Source: Gnetum montanum (Eukaryota; Streptophyta; Gnetopsida; Gnetales; Gnetaceae). Taken from it: a stretch of DNA of 64,000 nucleotides. The translations under genes were made by a program, and so were the position numbers. The stretch spans positions 403,363 to 467,362 of the forward strand of contig MNCI01004801.1 of assembly GCA_015680685.1 (NCBI GenBank). The letters run 5' to 3'. How positions within the stretch are numbered: the stretch's first letter is position 1; each line of letters begins with the position of its first letter. A model generated the notes under the pieces. The model worked only from the letters and a program-made list of their open reading frames with translations, was not told the DNA's origin and did no database searches. Positions 33,329 to 45,320 of the stretch are shown in pieces.

Positions 33329-34613
33329 TCATGTAGTTTCTGGTGGCGATGGCTCCTCCATTGGCACTTTCCCTTTGTCATGTGCTCCAGGCTTTGAAGC
33401 TTGATGGCATTGAAGTATGGCCTGGAGCTTCTCCTCTTCGGCCTGAGGGTCTTGTGCCATCCATGCTAATGTTCCAATGTTTGATGAAGTCAGCACCTCC
33501 CATAGACAGGATAGTTGCAGGAACATTTGGTTGGCCTTGACATACCAAGCTGCAAACACCTGTCATTCCTCCTCATAGGCTCTGGCTTTATTCTTTTATT
33601 CATGAAGATTTTTTAGCCATTGAGCCATGTCTGTTGTGACATCGTTTTGTCCCTGGTAGCTAGCTTTTACCACTTCAAGTTCAGAATTTGCAACATCCAA
33701 TTTTTCCAACAGCTGGTGCCTTTAGCAATTCAGCATATGAAGCAGTTTGGGGTTTTTGGAGGACATCATTGGTGTATCCCCAAATACCAGCATGTTGGCA
33801 TAGCTTTCTGATAAGACAACGGAAGGGTAGCGCCATCTTCCCTGTCTTCCATTCTTCAAACCGCCTCAGGATCTCCATCAAATATAGATGGGTTAGGTTA
33901 GCGTTAACCTTTCCCATCAACACTGCACATCCTCTAGCTGCATACATTGATATTATTTTTAAGTCTTTTGTTGGGAAGAGGTGATATGTCCCAATTTTGA
34001 AGTAAACCCTCTCTTCCATTGTCAATTCACCAAATGCTTTATCTCTGCCATAAGCCTTCTCCAGCCAATCCTTTCGCACATCAGGATCTGAACGGGTGTA
34101 TAACCAAGCAACCTGGGGCCCTGTATTTGGAAGGTTTAACACTTTTGAAATGGTCTATGCAGAGAGGTCAACTGTAACACCACAAATATTAATAGTGGTT
34201 CCTTGCTCCCTATTGTGCCAAAATTGGTACATCTCTCCTAGGTACTAGTCACTACTTTCAAAGAGGATAGGCCATAAGGGAGACCCTTTGAGGTGATCCC
34301 TAATAGCCTTAGGAGAAAACTCTACAAAAGATTTGAAGTTTAATTCCACAATCACAGCAGCAAATGTGAACTTCTCATAGATGGCCTGAACACACTCTTG
34401 GGGCAACGTGAGTTGTTGTCCTAGTTCAGGCGCTGCAGCAACTCCTCCTTCTGCCTGCCCAAACCATTCGGTAGGAGGCTCATCTTGATGAAAGCTAAAT
34501 GATTACTTCTCCTATTCTACATGTTGTTCGGTAGGACCTTGTCTTCCACCTCTCCGAGATTGTTTCTTTCCACCTTGAACAGGGCCCTCGTGTTATCCAT
34601 GTTTCAGAGCCAT
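33329..34613 (-). pseudogene. Element B ORF: PF20167-like plant transposon-associated protein
   Basis: The ATG at 34613 opens a frame with a few early stops, then a long open part (34142-33681) and a tail in the next frame (33705-33329). Readable features: basic N-terminus; VDLSA before VLNLPNTG; FGELTMEERVYFKI; YHLFPTKDL; then MEILRRFEEW, MALPFRCLIRKLCQHAGI. The last block strongly resembles the end of the plant putative transposon protein domain (PF20167), where an ILR..GxLxFPxLIxxLC..AGV pattern is typical. A helical Glu/Lys-rich tail follows. This is the only coding sequence of B. Its role is unknown; a structural or RNA-binding role is possible. The family call is from memory of the pattern. 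Confidence 0.65.
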
Positions 34614-36306
34614 CTGCAATCACATGGGGCAAACATTAGTAAGGTTGTTTTTGAAGTCAAATTATACCTTACTACTTGCCTTTATTAAAGATCTTATGTT
34701 ATAACGTGTGATCGTGCCTGAAGGTTTGTAATAATGAGTCTTGTGACTTAGGTGGTTTCCATTTTTAATTTCCTAGTATACCTAAGGATTATATGATTTT
34801 TAGGCACAATTATTCCAAGTGTTAGTTAATTACCCTGATTGATGTCCTTTAGGTGATGATAAATTTCAAAAACGGTAGGCACTTTTCGGCAAGTTTCCCT
34901 CCCCCACGACTAAGCTAAACACTCCGGATTTAAGAAGGTTCAAATGGAATTAAAATCGGAGTACTAGCGAGCGAGATATGAGTAGAAAAGCAAGGGTCAC
35001 TCAATTGCAAGTAGCAGAGAAAAAATTCAAAAACTCCTCCTATGTGAATGGAAAAATGATGCTAAGTGTTGTAGGGGGGGNNNNNGGGGTGGTATCTATT
35101 TATAGGAGGTGGAGACACGATATCACATGGGACACGATATCGTGTATGCAATATCTCGTCCCTGGTGATGTGAGACACCATGAAAATACCGATTTTTTAA
35201 ACAAAAGATTTTCTTGAAATTAACATTGGAAATTGAGGACATGGACTATGATCAAGATGTTCTAGGGCAATTCATTAATTTAAAAGACACCATTAATGAT
35301 GACGATGTGTATTTTATCAATAAAACATTGGGTAGTTAGAAAAAGGGTATGTAATGGTACATTGAAACGTTGAAATTTAGAGGGATAATAATAAGGAAAG
35401 AAAATTAGTTGAAAAATTAAGCTGAGGGTAAGAAATTGTGTGTGAGCTTCCTAAGTGAAGATTATGATAAAATTACACAAGTGAGTCCTCCCCAAAGCAG
35501 GTTTCAACCTATAATGCCCTTGTGTAACCACACTTAAAGTGTCCGTGGGCACTAGAAGGGTTAAATGTAATCTACACTAACTCCACAAAACACACACACG
35601 TAAATAGCACCAGAATGAGATAGAAATCCTATGCTACATGAAACATGAGCTACAATTACACGAACAGTGAGATGAGATGAGGTATAGAAAGGGATTGGAG
35701 AGGTTGGGACGTGAGGTAACTAACCCAGGGCCCAATGAATCCTACGTGTAAAGCATGATTAACGTGTCATTAACCCATCGTTCCAAGATCACGACCAAGT
35801 CCGTTCCTCTGATCAGTGATACCACATTATTTCCTCCCATGATGAGCAACTACGAGAGTACCATAGCAACAAGGTGTACGATCACTTGGTGTTTTATACA
35901 AGGGAGGAGTGATTTTTGTTTTATGGCACTTCTTTTCTCTTTTTTTTTCTCTCTTCTATTTTTTTTTGAATACTGAATCTAGAGAAGCTGCCAACTTTTA
36001 GGCATGGGTGCATGTCTTTCCAGTGGGATCCCCTAAAACAACATTTGATTTTTGAGTGCCCTTTTGATTACTCTTACTCCCATTTTTATTAGATCTACAA
36101 GGATCTTAGTGCAACCACGTTGCATGATAACTCCCACAGATGTCACCAAAGAGAATCCGCAAGTCTGCTTGATGTCACAACCTAATCATTCCCTCTTGGT
36201 CCATCCTTCTTCATTCTAGGTACAATGAACACAAAATTAATTTTAATTTTTAAAAATGTCAAGAATATCACTATACCCTCGGACAGAGCCTCTTTATTTG
36301 TAGAAT
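34614..36306 (-). other. Non-coding interior and leader of element B
   Basis: No gene is seen. It includes an N gap (35081-35085) after a G run, and at 35087-35170 a stretch resembling the LTR's own TATA-proximal part (TATCTATTTATAGGAGG, then CGATATC modules), so an LTR fragment seems to lie inside. Parts at 35480-36060 match G's 3' UTR. No recognisable primer site lies next to the LTR at 36307: the minus strand reads ATTCTACAAATAAAGAGGC there. Confidence 0.5.
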
Positions 36307-37164
36307 GGATGAGTGGCGAGGTACCCCTACACTCAACCATACGAATACGAGCGTTCTCACGCACGATCTGGTCAAACTCCAAAAACGGACTAGTTGTGGC
36401 ACCTAGATCATTATCTTTAGGTCGCAGTTCACTGTCTTCCCACCTAGACTAGTATTAGCTTTGTCACGTATGGTTTAGTCTAGAGTGAGGTGTATCATGT
36501 GGTCCTAATCTAATGCTACTCCTGAAGGCAATGGAAGGTAATATTAACTAAGCTAGGAGGAAAAGGGTAAGAGAATATAATCTAGCCTAACTATGATGAG
36601 AAGTCGTTCCTTGATTATCCGTACACATCTTTGACTTCGTGCACAACTACCACTAGGATTACCAAGCACAGATCCTAGGTACGCCATTTGGTTACCAAGT
36701 AGTCACACTTAAATGCTCGTAATCAAGTCGTACTCATTCCACGGTTACTAGGAGTTTAAGGGTGAGAGGAACTAATTAGGAAAGCAGTAAATAACAATTA
36801 AATAAATAAATAACAAAGTGAATGCTACAATGATGAGGTAATCTCAATCTTTATTTCCAGTCATGTGCATGTCCAAGTACGTCACACTCGAATAAAGGAT
36901 GTTGTACAATTACATTCACCACACTGCGGGCAGACATTGGAAAATAATCTAAATTTGGAGGGATAAAATTGCCAGAGTCTAGCTACAATCTAACTATATA
37001 ATACTGAAACAAGGGAGAGCCACCTCTTATTTATAGAACTAGTGGCGAGCTGCGATATCATGTACGTGATATCGGAAGGAGATGTGATATCGCGTACACA
37101 ATATCGCAGCCCATGCGATATCACGTATGCAATATCGCGGCCCATGCGATATCGCGTCCCATCA
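36307..37164 (-). repeat. 5' LTR of element B
   Basis: It starts GGATGAGTGGCGAGG (first base changed from T) and ends GCGTCCCATCA, followed by GTTAC, the target duplication. The TATA box is at 37028-37035 and CGATATC-containing modules lie at about 37050-37160. It aligns along its length with 14576-15452. Confidence 0.9.
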
Positions 37165-37737
37165 GTTACATTTGCCTTGGGAAGCTTAGTGTTTGATGAT
37201 ACATGTGAAGAGGGTTCTGTGTGGTCATGACACATGAAAGTCCAGGAGGTTTGCAATCTTGGCTATGGAGGAAATGAGAGGGTATTGGAATGTGGGAGTG
37301 GATGTGGATAGGCTATAATAGGATAGGGAGGTGTGCACTCTTGAGAGGCTCTACTAGTTCAATCATGCACATCTGAGTGCTGTGGCAACTTGCTATTTTG
37401 GTGAGATGTGCCTTTGCACAACAACTTAGGGCTTTGTCCTACAAACACAACTCTGAGAAGATAAGAAAATCACATAACACAAAATGTAAATAAAATGTAG
37501 GGGACAAAGATGTTGCAAGTGCTCCAAATGCTACACCAATGGAAAGAACTCAAAAAATTAGTAAAATGGTAGGGGGGCAAGATGCTGCAAGTGCTCCAAA
37601 GGCTACACCAGTGACAAATGCTCCATTCTGAAGCTATAGCATGCTCGCTCATGTGGTGTAGAAGGGGGGAAAGGTTTATGCTCACTCACTTGTTTGTAGG
37701 AGGATGAAAGAAATTATTAGTGGTTGATCACAAACCT
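37165..37737 (-). other. 3' untranslated region of element D, second part
   Basis: It continues D's 3' UTR after B. No gene is seen. Two ~50-bp near copies around ACAAAGATGTTGCAAGTGCTCC and GCAAGATGCTGCAAGTGCTCC occur at 37505 and 37578. Confidence 0.55.
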
Positions 37738-38075
37738 AGTTTAAGGTCTTCGTAGATTGTAGCCTTGCTAGTTTAAGGTTCTAGTAGACTGTGAACCTAG
37801 TTTAAGGTCTTAGCAAACCATGGTATGCTAGGTTATAGTCCTAGTAGATGCATTATTCTAGTTTAACATCGTAACCTAAGGATGAATGTTGTTCTAGTTT
37901 AACATCATAGCAGATGAATGCTATGCTAGTTTAGCATCAAAGTAGACAAGTTGTGCCACTTTATATTTGTAGCAGACCGTTGTGTCAGTTTTAGCATCGT
38001 GGTGGACGTGCTATGCTAGTTTATAGTCATAGTGGATTGTTGTTCCAATTTTAGCATCATAGAATATGAGTGCTT
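37738..38075. repeat. Repeat block 2 of element D
   Basis: About ten units with core CTAGTTTAACATCATAGCAG and varied spacers. They lie in the same position relative to integrase as A's block 2. Units read GTC or ATC after the core word, not GGCC. Confidence 0.75.
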
Positions 38076-38099
38076 ACCTTGTTTTGGTGATGTGCAGTG

Positions 38100-39310
38100 T
38101 TGCATGCTAGATATAGTATGGCTTTAATCATGAATGATTCACTAGATTGGCAAACTCATTTTCATCTTGATTAGTGAGCTTGAATGCTCCATTTTCATAG
38201 GCCTTGGTGACCAGAAAAGGCCCTTCATACTTAACTAAGAATTTATCCATGGGTTTGCAAATGGCCTTAAGGATTAGGTCCCCTTTCCTAATTGAGCATT
38301 GATGCTGGTTGTGATGGTGCTTTTGCCATTGCTTTTCTTGGTAACATTCAATGTAATCAAGCATGCACATGTGCTTCTCCTCTATTCAGTCGAGGTCTAT
38401 GGCTCTCAACTCATTGTTCTGACCTTCATCAATGAAGTATAAGAGGATTACTTGGAGCAATGGAGCCTACAATTCAAGTAGCAATATTGCGTCAAACTCA
38501 TAAACTAGGCTATAAGGCATCATACCTATTGCTATTCAGTGCATTGCGTGGTAGGCCCAAAGTGCATAAACTAGTTGGTCATATCATTGTCATTTGTTGT
38601 TGGTTAGCATTTTCTTGAGAAGATTGACGATGACCTTGGTAGTGGCCTCCACTTGGCCATTTTGCTAAGGGTAGTATGGCAATGAGAAGGAATTCCTGAT
38701 GCCAAAGTGCTCACAAAAGGATTTAGTTTCGACATTGCTAAACTACGACATATTATCCATTACTATGGCCTTGGATAAGTCAAAACAGGTCACTATGTTA
38801 TCTAACATGAATTTGCAAACCTACTACGATGTCATCTTTCTAAGGGGAATTGCCTCAACCCATTTGGTAAAATACTCAATTGCAGTTATTATGAAGCTAT
38901 TCCCTACAGAGGACTTAGGCATTATGGGCCCAATGATAGTCAAGCCCCAATGTTGGAATGGCCATGTGATTTACATCGTATGTAATTCAATTGGTGGCAC
39001 ATGCATTAAGTTTCCATGCCATTGACAAATGTTCCATGTTTTAACCTTCAAGACATAATTGCTCTCTAGGTAAGGCCAATAATAGCCTAGTTGTATGATT
39101 TTTATTGTCATTTCCCTAGGTGCTATGTGGCCTCTGCATAGTCCCTTATGGACTTGCTCAACAATTGTTTGTTCTTCACTATTGCTTGTGTGGGTTAGCA
39201 GTATGCAATCATAGGATCTACAACATAATGTGTCATTACCTACAATGATGTAGTACTGTGAATGTTTATGTACTACATATTTTTGGATAGTAGTCAAATG
39301 CTATGGAGGC
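38100..39310 (-). pseudogene. int: Integrase of element D
   Basis: Zinc domain: VHKGLCRGHIAPRE, then KTWNICQWH, where the third ligand Cys seen in A has become Trp (39297-38971). Core: ATIEYFTKWVEAIPLRK-like sequence near 38890-38840, the second Asp in VMDN at about 38760, YYPQQNGQVEATT near 38665 with the Glu helix, LWAYHAM. C-terminal part: KGDLILKAI and FLVKYEGPFLV (38370-38128). It aligns with A's integrase throughout. There are many stops in the middle; the two ends are open frames. Confidence 0.8.
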
Positions 39311-39479
39311 TCACCCTATAGAAGGTACACCTTGATGTCGTCGTACCACTCTCTTACGTGGGTTGTGCTTACTATGGCTATAAATGTAACATCGGTGATT
39401 TGGGTGATAGGCATAGTGCAATCCACCACCAAGGTAGGCAATAAGTGGACCATATTAGGTGTGATGTTAATGGTTAACA

Positions 39480-39850
39480 TTACTAGTGCATGAACAATGG
39501 CATTTTCATTTCAGGGGATATGTTGAACATCAACAATTGCAAAGTGTTGTTGCAGATGCTTTGCCAGGTCATAGTTAGGTTGTAGATGTTGTGCCCTGAA
39601 GGTGTAAACCTTTGTTAGTTGGTTGACCACTAGTTGTGAGTCACCTCATATCACTATGTGTTGGATCCCTATGTCACATGCTGTATGGATACCTCGGAGA
39701 AGACCTCCGTGCTTCACCACATTATTAGTGCAAGGAAATGAAAAACAATATGTCAAGGGTCAGATCTCCATGGAGGGAAATGTGATGATGGTAGTGGTGC
39801 TACCCCCTTGAGAGGTTGAAGCTTCATCAAAATCAGAAGTGCCTCATAGT
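39480..39850 (-). pseudogene. Archaeal-type second RNase H of element D
   Basis: The minus strand reads FPCTNNVVKHGGLLRGI, then GDSQLVVNQL, and later DVQHIP followed by NAIVHALV. This matches A's aRNH block for block. The catalytic Glu region (MAEYE in A) has become VVKHG, so this copy is dead. Its presence shows that the dual-RNase H arrangement belongs to the family and is not a one-off in A. Confidence 0.7.
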
Positions 39851-41550
39851 TATTGTGCACTTGGCTAATGCTACTAACATGCTCGTCTAGGAATTTTGGG
39901 TCCATAGTGACTTGATTGTCAACTAGTGAAACCGTAAGTTGTATGGCTATAGCTTGACCTTTTTTTGAGCCATACATAATGTAATGGAGGTCAAACTCTA
40001 TTGTTATTTCCTTCCTCCATGTAATGTGATTAATTTCGTAGATATTTTTCATTATGGCTTGGAGTATGTTATTTTTGCAAATGATATTAACTTGACTATG
40101 GAAGAGGTAATGCCTCCACTTCTTGAGTGAGAAGACTAGGGTGAGGTAGTGGTTTTCCACATCATTGTATTTTGCCTCATGGGCTACTAATGCATGGCTT
40201 AGGTAGTAAACTAGGACCTCTATGCCAACATCTTGCTTTTGGCAAAGTAAAGAGGTGATGGATGTGTTAGAAGTGGTGAGGTATATGTAAAAAGGTTTAT
40301 CTCCTTGCAGAGGATGAATTGTAGGTAGTTGTACTAGCTTTTGTTTAAGGTTTTCAAATGCTTGTTGTCATTGATCTATCCACTCAAAGTGAGCTCCTTT
40401 CTTGAGCAGATGTTGCATCGATTGTAAATTATCAGTCAAGTAGGCAATAAATCTACGTATGAACTATAGTCTACCTTGCAACCCTCGTAGTTCCTTAAGG
40501 TTTTTTGACAACGCTAAATTGGTTATGGCCTTAACCTTGTGAGGGTCTACGCATATACCTACTTTGGATACTACAAAATTGAGCATTTGGCTCATTTTAA
40601 TGTCCAAAACATACTTCTTGGGGTTTAACCTAAGCTTGTGCCTTAGGCAATGTTTAAGCACTAAGTCTAGATCATTTGCATGGTCGTGGATCACTTTGGA
40701 CTTCACTGCAATGTCATCAACATAGTTGTTGAGCAAACTTAGCATGAAATCATCTAAAATATATGCCATTATGAATTGGTACATTGCCTTTGCATTCTTT
40801 AGTCCAAAAGGCATCATGGTATAACAAAACATAGCCCAAGGGGTCATGAAGGTTGTACTGAGTTGATGCTCAAGGTTGATCCTAATATGATTGTAGCTTG
40901 AGAAACCATCCATGAAGGACAATAAGGAATGTGCATCCATGGTAACAATGAGAAGTTGTCTTTGATGGTTTTCTTTTTTAGGCCTGAAAATTCTATGTTA
41001 GGCATAAGTATGATGTTGGAGACCCAATCTACATAGTCAATATCCCATATGAAACCAACTTTGTAAAGCTTGGTGATCTCATCACAGACTGCCAACACCA
41101 CCACAAGACTAACTTGCATGCTTTCTACTTAATTGGTTTAATGTAAGGATCAAGGATGATATTCTGTTGGACTAGCCAAGGATCTAGGCTTGGCATGTCT
41201 TCGTATGACCATGCAAAGTCTTTGATATTATCACTGAGCACTCTAGCAATGTCTTAGGAATGTTGGGGCTCTAGCGAGAAACTTAACTTCAATGTTCTCA
41301 CCTCACCGTTATGTGTTGTCATAGGGATCTCAACAAGGGAATCCTCTATGACCTACCCTACCTCTATCTCGAGAGCCTTAACTAGATAGTCAGGCCAATC
41401 TAATGGTGCTTCTATAGAGGCTATGTATTTGGCATAGGTTGTAGGCTCAAGGTCAAGAAAATGAGGGTTAATGCATCACTTAATGTTACCTTGAGGTCCC
41501 ATGAGGACTAGAGGTGAGAGAAGCTGCTTGGGCATAGCCATGTCATGTTC
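39851..41550 (-). pseudogene. pol: Reverse transcriptase and first RNase H of element D
   Basis: It opens after the 3' splice site (41551) with EHDMAMPKQLLSP, parallel to A. RT blocks are VGFIWDIDYVDWVSNI (about 41060), FMDGFSSYNHIRI, MMPFGLKNAKAMYQ, YVDDIAVKS (about 40730) and LNPKKYVLDI within 40940-40464. RNase H: YLTLVFSLKKWRHYLFHSQ and VNIICKNN (40160-39753). Several stops and frame changes occur. The FRDLN block has largely vanished between 41000 and 40920. The lineage is the same as A. Confidence 0.85.
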
Positions 41551-43481
41551 CTACAAAATAAACTAGAAAAAAATTAAGCAATACTTATTCCACAAAGTTA
41601 ATGTGCATAAATGGAAAAAATAATGTAGTCAAGTTTTGCCTAAGTATGTGTGCAAGTTGCTATGGGAGGTAAGCAAGTTTGTGCTAGTTTTATGCCTTGG
41701 TAGGTCATATGTGTGCTAATTTTAGGTCTTAGTAGATCATAGATGTATCAAACATGCCATTCTAGGGAGGATTGATCATGCTTAGGGAGTGAAATTAAGT
41801 TGCACATTCATAAGGCAATGAAAAATCACCTGACTACACTCTCACCCAACTACGCACTCCACTGGGCCTTTAGTGTGGAGTGTAGTCCCAGGTTTGTGGA
41901 TTGTTAAATGACCCTGGGAGGGTATATAGGTGCATTTTCATCATGGTTAAGTTATCATTTTCTAACTTTCAACCGTGATGTCTAGAGTGTAGTCTTACCA
42001 TTGCTATTGTGTTGCTGCCAATGGAGAGTGTAGTTGGGAAGAATGATGTGCTAGAGTGGACACCTACACCTAGGACTGATGAATGTCGCTGAGGGGGAGA
42101 GAGCACTAGGCCACCTACCGTAGATGCAGATGGAGGAGAGGAGGCTATTGACATCAACTAGGTACACTGACTACGCTCTCTCCTCTCTTTTTTTCATTTT
42201 CATTTTTTTTATGTTTGTTATCCTTGGTGAGGGTTTGGGAGTGTAGTCTCTTGTGCACCCTATCATGGTGCCTTTCCATAGCAGTGGTTGCCATTGTCGT
42301 GCATTTTTTTGATGTAGCATGGTGGTAGGGAGGGCTTAGTCTATTTTTTTTGTCCATGGGATTAGGGAGGAAGGTGCATTAAATTTTTCAACATAGCCAT
42401 GGAGACAATGGCTACCACTGCATGGCACAGTGTAGCCATACGGGTTGCACACAGGGTTTTGAAATTGTAGGGTTTGGGGGCCCTGCACCACTATAGCTAT
42501 CATTGCATTATTTTTCCTTCTTTAGGGTGGCCACATGGGAGAATTTCATTATGGGGATTTTGGGGCATGCATGCATAGGGTTTGTGGGTAGGGGCTTGGG
42601 GCGCAAGGGCAAGTACTATGGGTTGAGCTCCCATAAGCCACACTATATGGTGTGGCTGTAGGGGATACTAGGGTTCTAGTGGCAGCTAGGAAATGACTTG
42701 CCATGGGGAAAAGAGCAAGGAAATGATCTATTCCAACTTTTTTAAAAGTTTTTTTTGGAGGTTTAGGGTAGTGGTGGTGAGGGAGAGAAAGAGGATAGGG
42801 CTTAGCAAGCAAGACAGGTGTGTGGATGTGATAATGCAGCATGTGGCAGGGTGTGGAGACTATGCTTTCCACTGTCACAACCATAACTATGCTACCCACA
42901 TCTTGGAAGTGTTGTTTCCACCAAATTGTTTGTCAAAATGTTTTCTTCGCTAAGTGTTTGTTGAAATGTGTTTGTTAAAATGTGCATTTTTTGGGACTAC
43001 GTTCTCCACATTTTAGAGCATAGTTGGGGTAGTTCCAGAGTTAGAAAATTTTTTCCCTTTTTTGTTTGGACTATGCTCTCCATGGAGGTAGCCCAAAGTT
43101 AGAAACATTTTGTAGAAAATTTGGACTACACTCCCCATGGAGGTAATCCAGAGTTTGGAAAATTTTGCAAAAATTTTATGTTAATCATGCATAATGCTAA
43201 ACTTGCAAAATGTAGCGCTAAGCCTATGAAATCATGTTGTACCCCAGTGAGTACCAAGCACATTAAATGAGTTGGTTGAAATCCTATACCTATGGAGCCC
43301 AAAGTGCATTGCCAAGATTAGGATTTTTTTTCTTTGTTAGTCCATGTGCTAATTTTACTAACTTCTCTTAATAATTTAATGCCAAAATTTGCATCTATGT
43401 ATGTATACTGATGTTTTGTTTGTTACTTAGAGGTTGCAAGGTGTTGTTGAAGCCTGTTATGATCATAGTTAAGATTGTGGA
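41551..43481 (+). pseudogene. 5' part of D's antisense gene and intron end (left of C)
   Basis: The minus-strand intron ends at 41551 (TTTATTTTGTAG). In the plus direction there are repeat units (41672-41742), a TATATAGG box (41923) and then about 1.4 kb with no recognisable first exon; ORFs there (42154-42953) have no motifs. At 43420-43432 a TTTGTTACTTAG acceptor precedes sequence (43433-43481) that aligns with the start of A's exon 2 (GTTGAAGCCTGTTATGATC against GTTGAAACCCGTCCTAATC). Element C is inserted right there. The rest resumes at 52037. Confidence 0.55.
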
Positions 43482-44792
43482 TGAAACACCACCAATTTTA
43501 AACTTCAACATTGCAATTGCAAGTTTGTCTAAGTGTTAAAACTTGGCAAATTCTTCTAAGTGTTGGTGCTACGCTCTCGAGTGTAGCCAGCATAGCATGG
43601 AAGAAGATTGAATTTGTGCCAAGTTTTTTCTAAGTATCCCTACTACACTCTAAATCATAGCAAGTGTAGCCAATGCTGGACATCAAATTCAAAATTTATC
43701 TAAGTGTTGGGTTATGCTTTAGAGCATAGCCAACTTGAAACTGAAGAAAAGCCTCTAAAAGCCTCAAAAGCTTAGCATCAAGCTTCATCTCAACTCCAAC
43801 ACTCCTCTAACAAGAATGATTAGCAATTTGCATTTCTCCTATCCTCCTTGTTTGTCCCAAATTGTACCTATGCTCTAGAGCATAGCGAGCATAGTAACCA
43901 AAGTTAAAAACTTTTCTAGTCACCTCTAGACTTAGAAAAGTTTCTAAATTTCTTTTGTAGTCCCACCTATTGCACTACCATGTGGCACCCAATCTATGTT
44001 TTTGCACTAAACCGAGTGCTATAAATACCCCTTGATCCCCAACATTTTAATGATTGGCATTCCTTGACAGTTGGCATTCCTTGACTATTGTCATTCCTTG
44101 ATGGTTGGCATTCCTTGACTCTTGGCATTCCCTAACTATTGGCATTCCCAAGTGGTTGACATTCCTTAAATGTGAGCATTTTTAACCACTTGGCATTTGG
44201 CATTTTGACATCTTGGCACTTAGCTCTATGGGTGAATGAGACCCAGAGAACACCACACTAGTAGAGAGGTAGAGTTACAAATCATGGCCCATTATAGCCC
44301 TATTGCAGCCCTACAGAACATGACATGGTACACTATAGCAACCAACCTAGTAGGCATGATTCATATTGAAGAGTGCCAGACTTCATGGCTTGAAACCATC
44401 GAGACTATGACTATGCTTCCACTACACTTGTTGTACACTATGTATCTTTTAAGACCTTTTTGGAGTTAACTATGCTTCCATTTGGGGTAGTGTTCCATTT
44501 CTTTCTCTTGTTTCTAGCATTTTCTTGCATTTTTTTGCATCTTTCTACACTTGTTCATGCATTTTCATGTTGTCCTATGTATTTTTTGCATTTTAATTTT
44601 GGTTAACCATGCCACCCCCCTAGTTGCATCCACCACCCTAGTTACAATTGGCAAAGTTCCTATTTAATCAACAAGATCGTTTAGGATGCTCTGCCTCCAT
44701 TTCCAGCAAGGCCGTCATGCAGAGGCAGGGTTAAGGCTATGCGTCTGTTGATCCCTTGGTGATTCCAGCCATTGAAATTTCTAGTTGTTATA
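43482..44792 (+). repeat. 5' LTR of element C
   Basis: It starts TGAAACACCACC and ends AGTTGTTATA (terminal CA decayed). TATAAATA is at 44020-44027. It has about seven copies of a 17-bp unit (TTGGCATTCCTTGACTA) at 44050-44170. AGAGCATAGC words recur. It aligns with 50591-52036. Confidence 0.85.
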
Positions 44793-44798
44793 GTTTTT

Positions 44799-44816
44799 TA
44801 GTGCTAAAAGGAGGGC
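44799..44816 (+). promoter_or_regulatory. Primer binding site of element C
   Basis: TAGTGCTAAAAGGAGGGC, six bases after the LTR, with one difference from the site in A and H. Confidence 0.65.
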
Positions 44817-45320
44817 CTCGGCATTGCCTTCTGCATTTTCTGATTGTTGTCCCATGTGCTCTCTCCACCACCAGTTGGTGTAGATTGGACCCCGTCATTG
44901 ATTTCCTTAGAAACCCACTAGATAAAAGAAAAAGCATATCTTTGGCACTTAACCAAAATTTTGGGCACTTTGGAGAGCATAGTTGACTCTAGCATAGTAA
45001 GCGTAGCATCAGAGTTAGTCATTTTATGCATTTCATAGTTAGCATTTTTTGCATTTCCATACTTAGCATTTTTTTATACATTTCCATACTTAGCATTCTT
45101 TTTGCATTTTCATACTTAGCATTTTTTCTATAGTTTTACGCTTAGTTAAATTTTTTGCAATTTCCATACTTAGTCAATTTTTTGCAATTTTCACACTTAG
45201 CCATTTTTTTTTGCATTTTTATACTTAGCCATTTTTTTTGCTACCGACAGACTTAGTCATTTTTTTTAGTTTTCAAAGTTAGCTATTTTTTTGCAAACAA
45301 TAACTCTCACAACCTAATCT
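44817..45320 (+). other. Leader of element C
   Basis: Non-coding leader. Between 45020 and 45290 lie about ten tandem-like units around CATACTTAGCATTTTTTGC, an 18-28-bp T-rich minisatellite just before the gag ATG. A and H lack it. Confidence 0.6.

Larger units (their letters stand above)
14576..37164 (-). mobile_element. Element B: non-autonomous LTR element with one ORF, split by A
   Basis: The two LTRs (14576-15452 and 36307-37164) are flanked by a perfect 5-bp target duplication GTTAC (14571-14575 and 37165-37169). Without A, the element is about 4.9 kb. Between the LTRs are a purine tract, one minus-strand ORF (34613-33329) and non-coding leader. No protease, RT, RNase H or integrase is present. 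The LTRs belong to the family of E and G, so it was probably mobilised by enzymes of that Athila-like family. Confidence 0.85.

Noticed and set aside
42154-42953. ORFs of 67-116 codons upstream of D's antisense exon 2
   Set aside because: Overlapping on both strands, His/Pro or Ser-rich by composition, no match to A's first exon.
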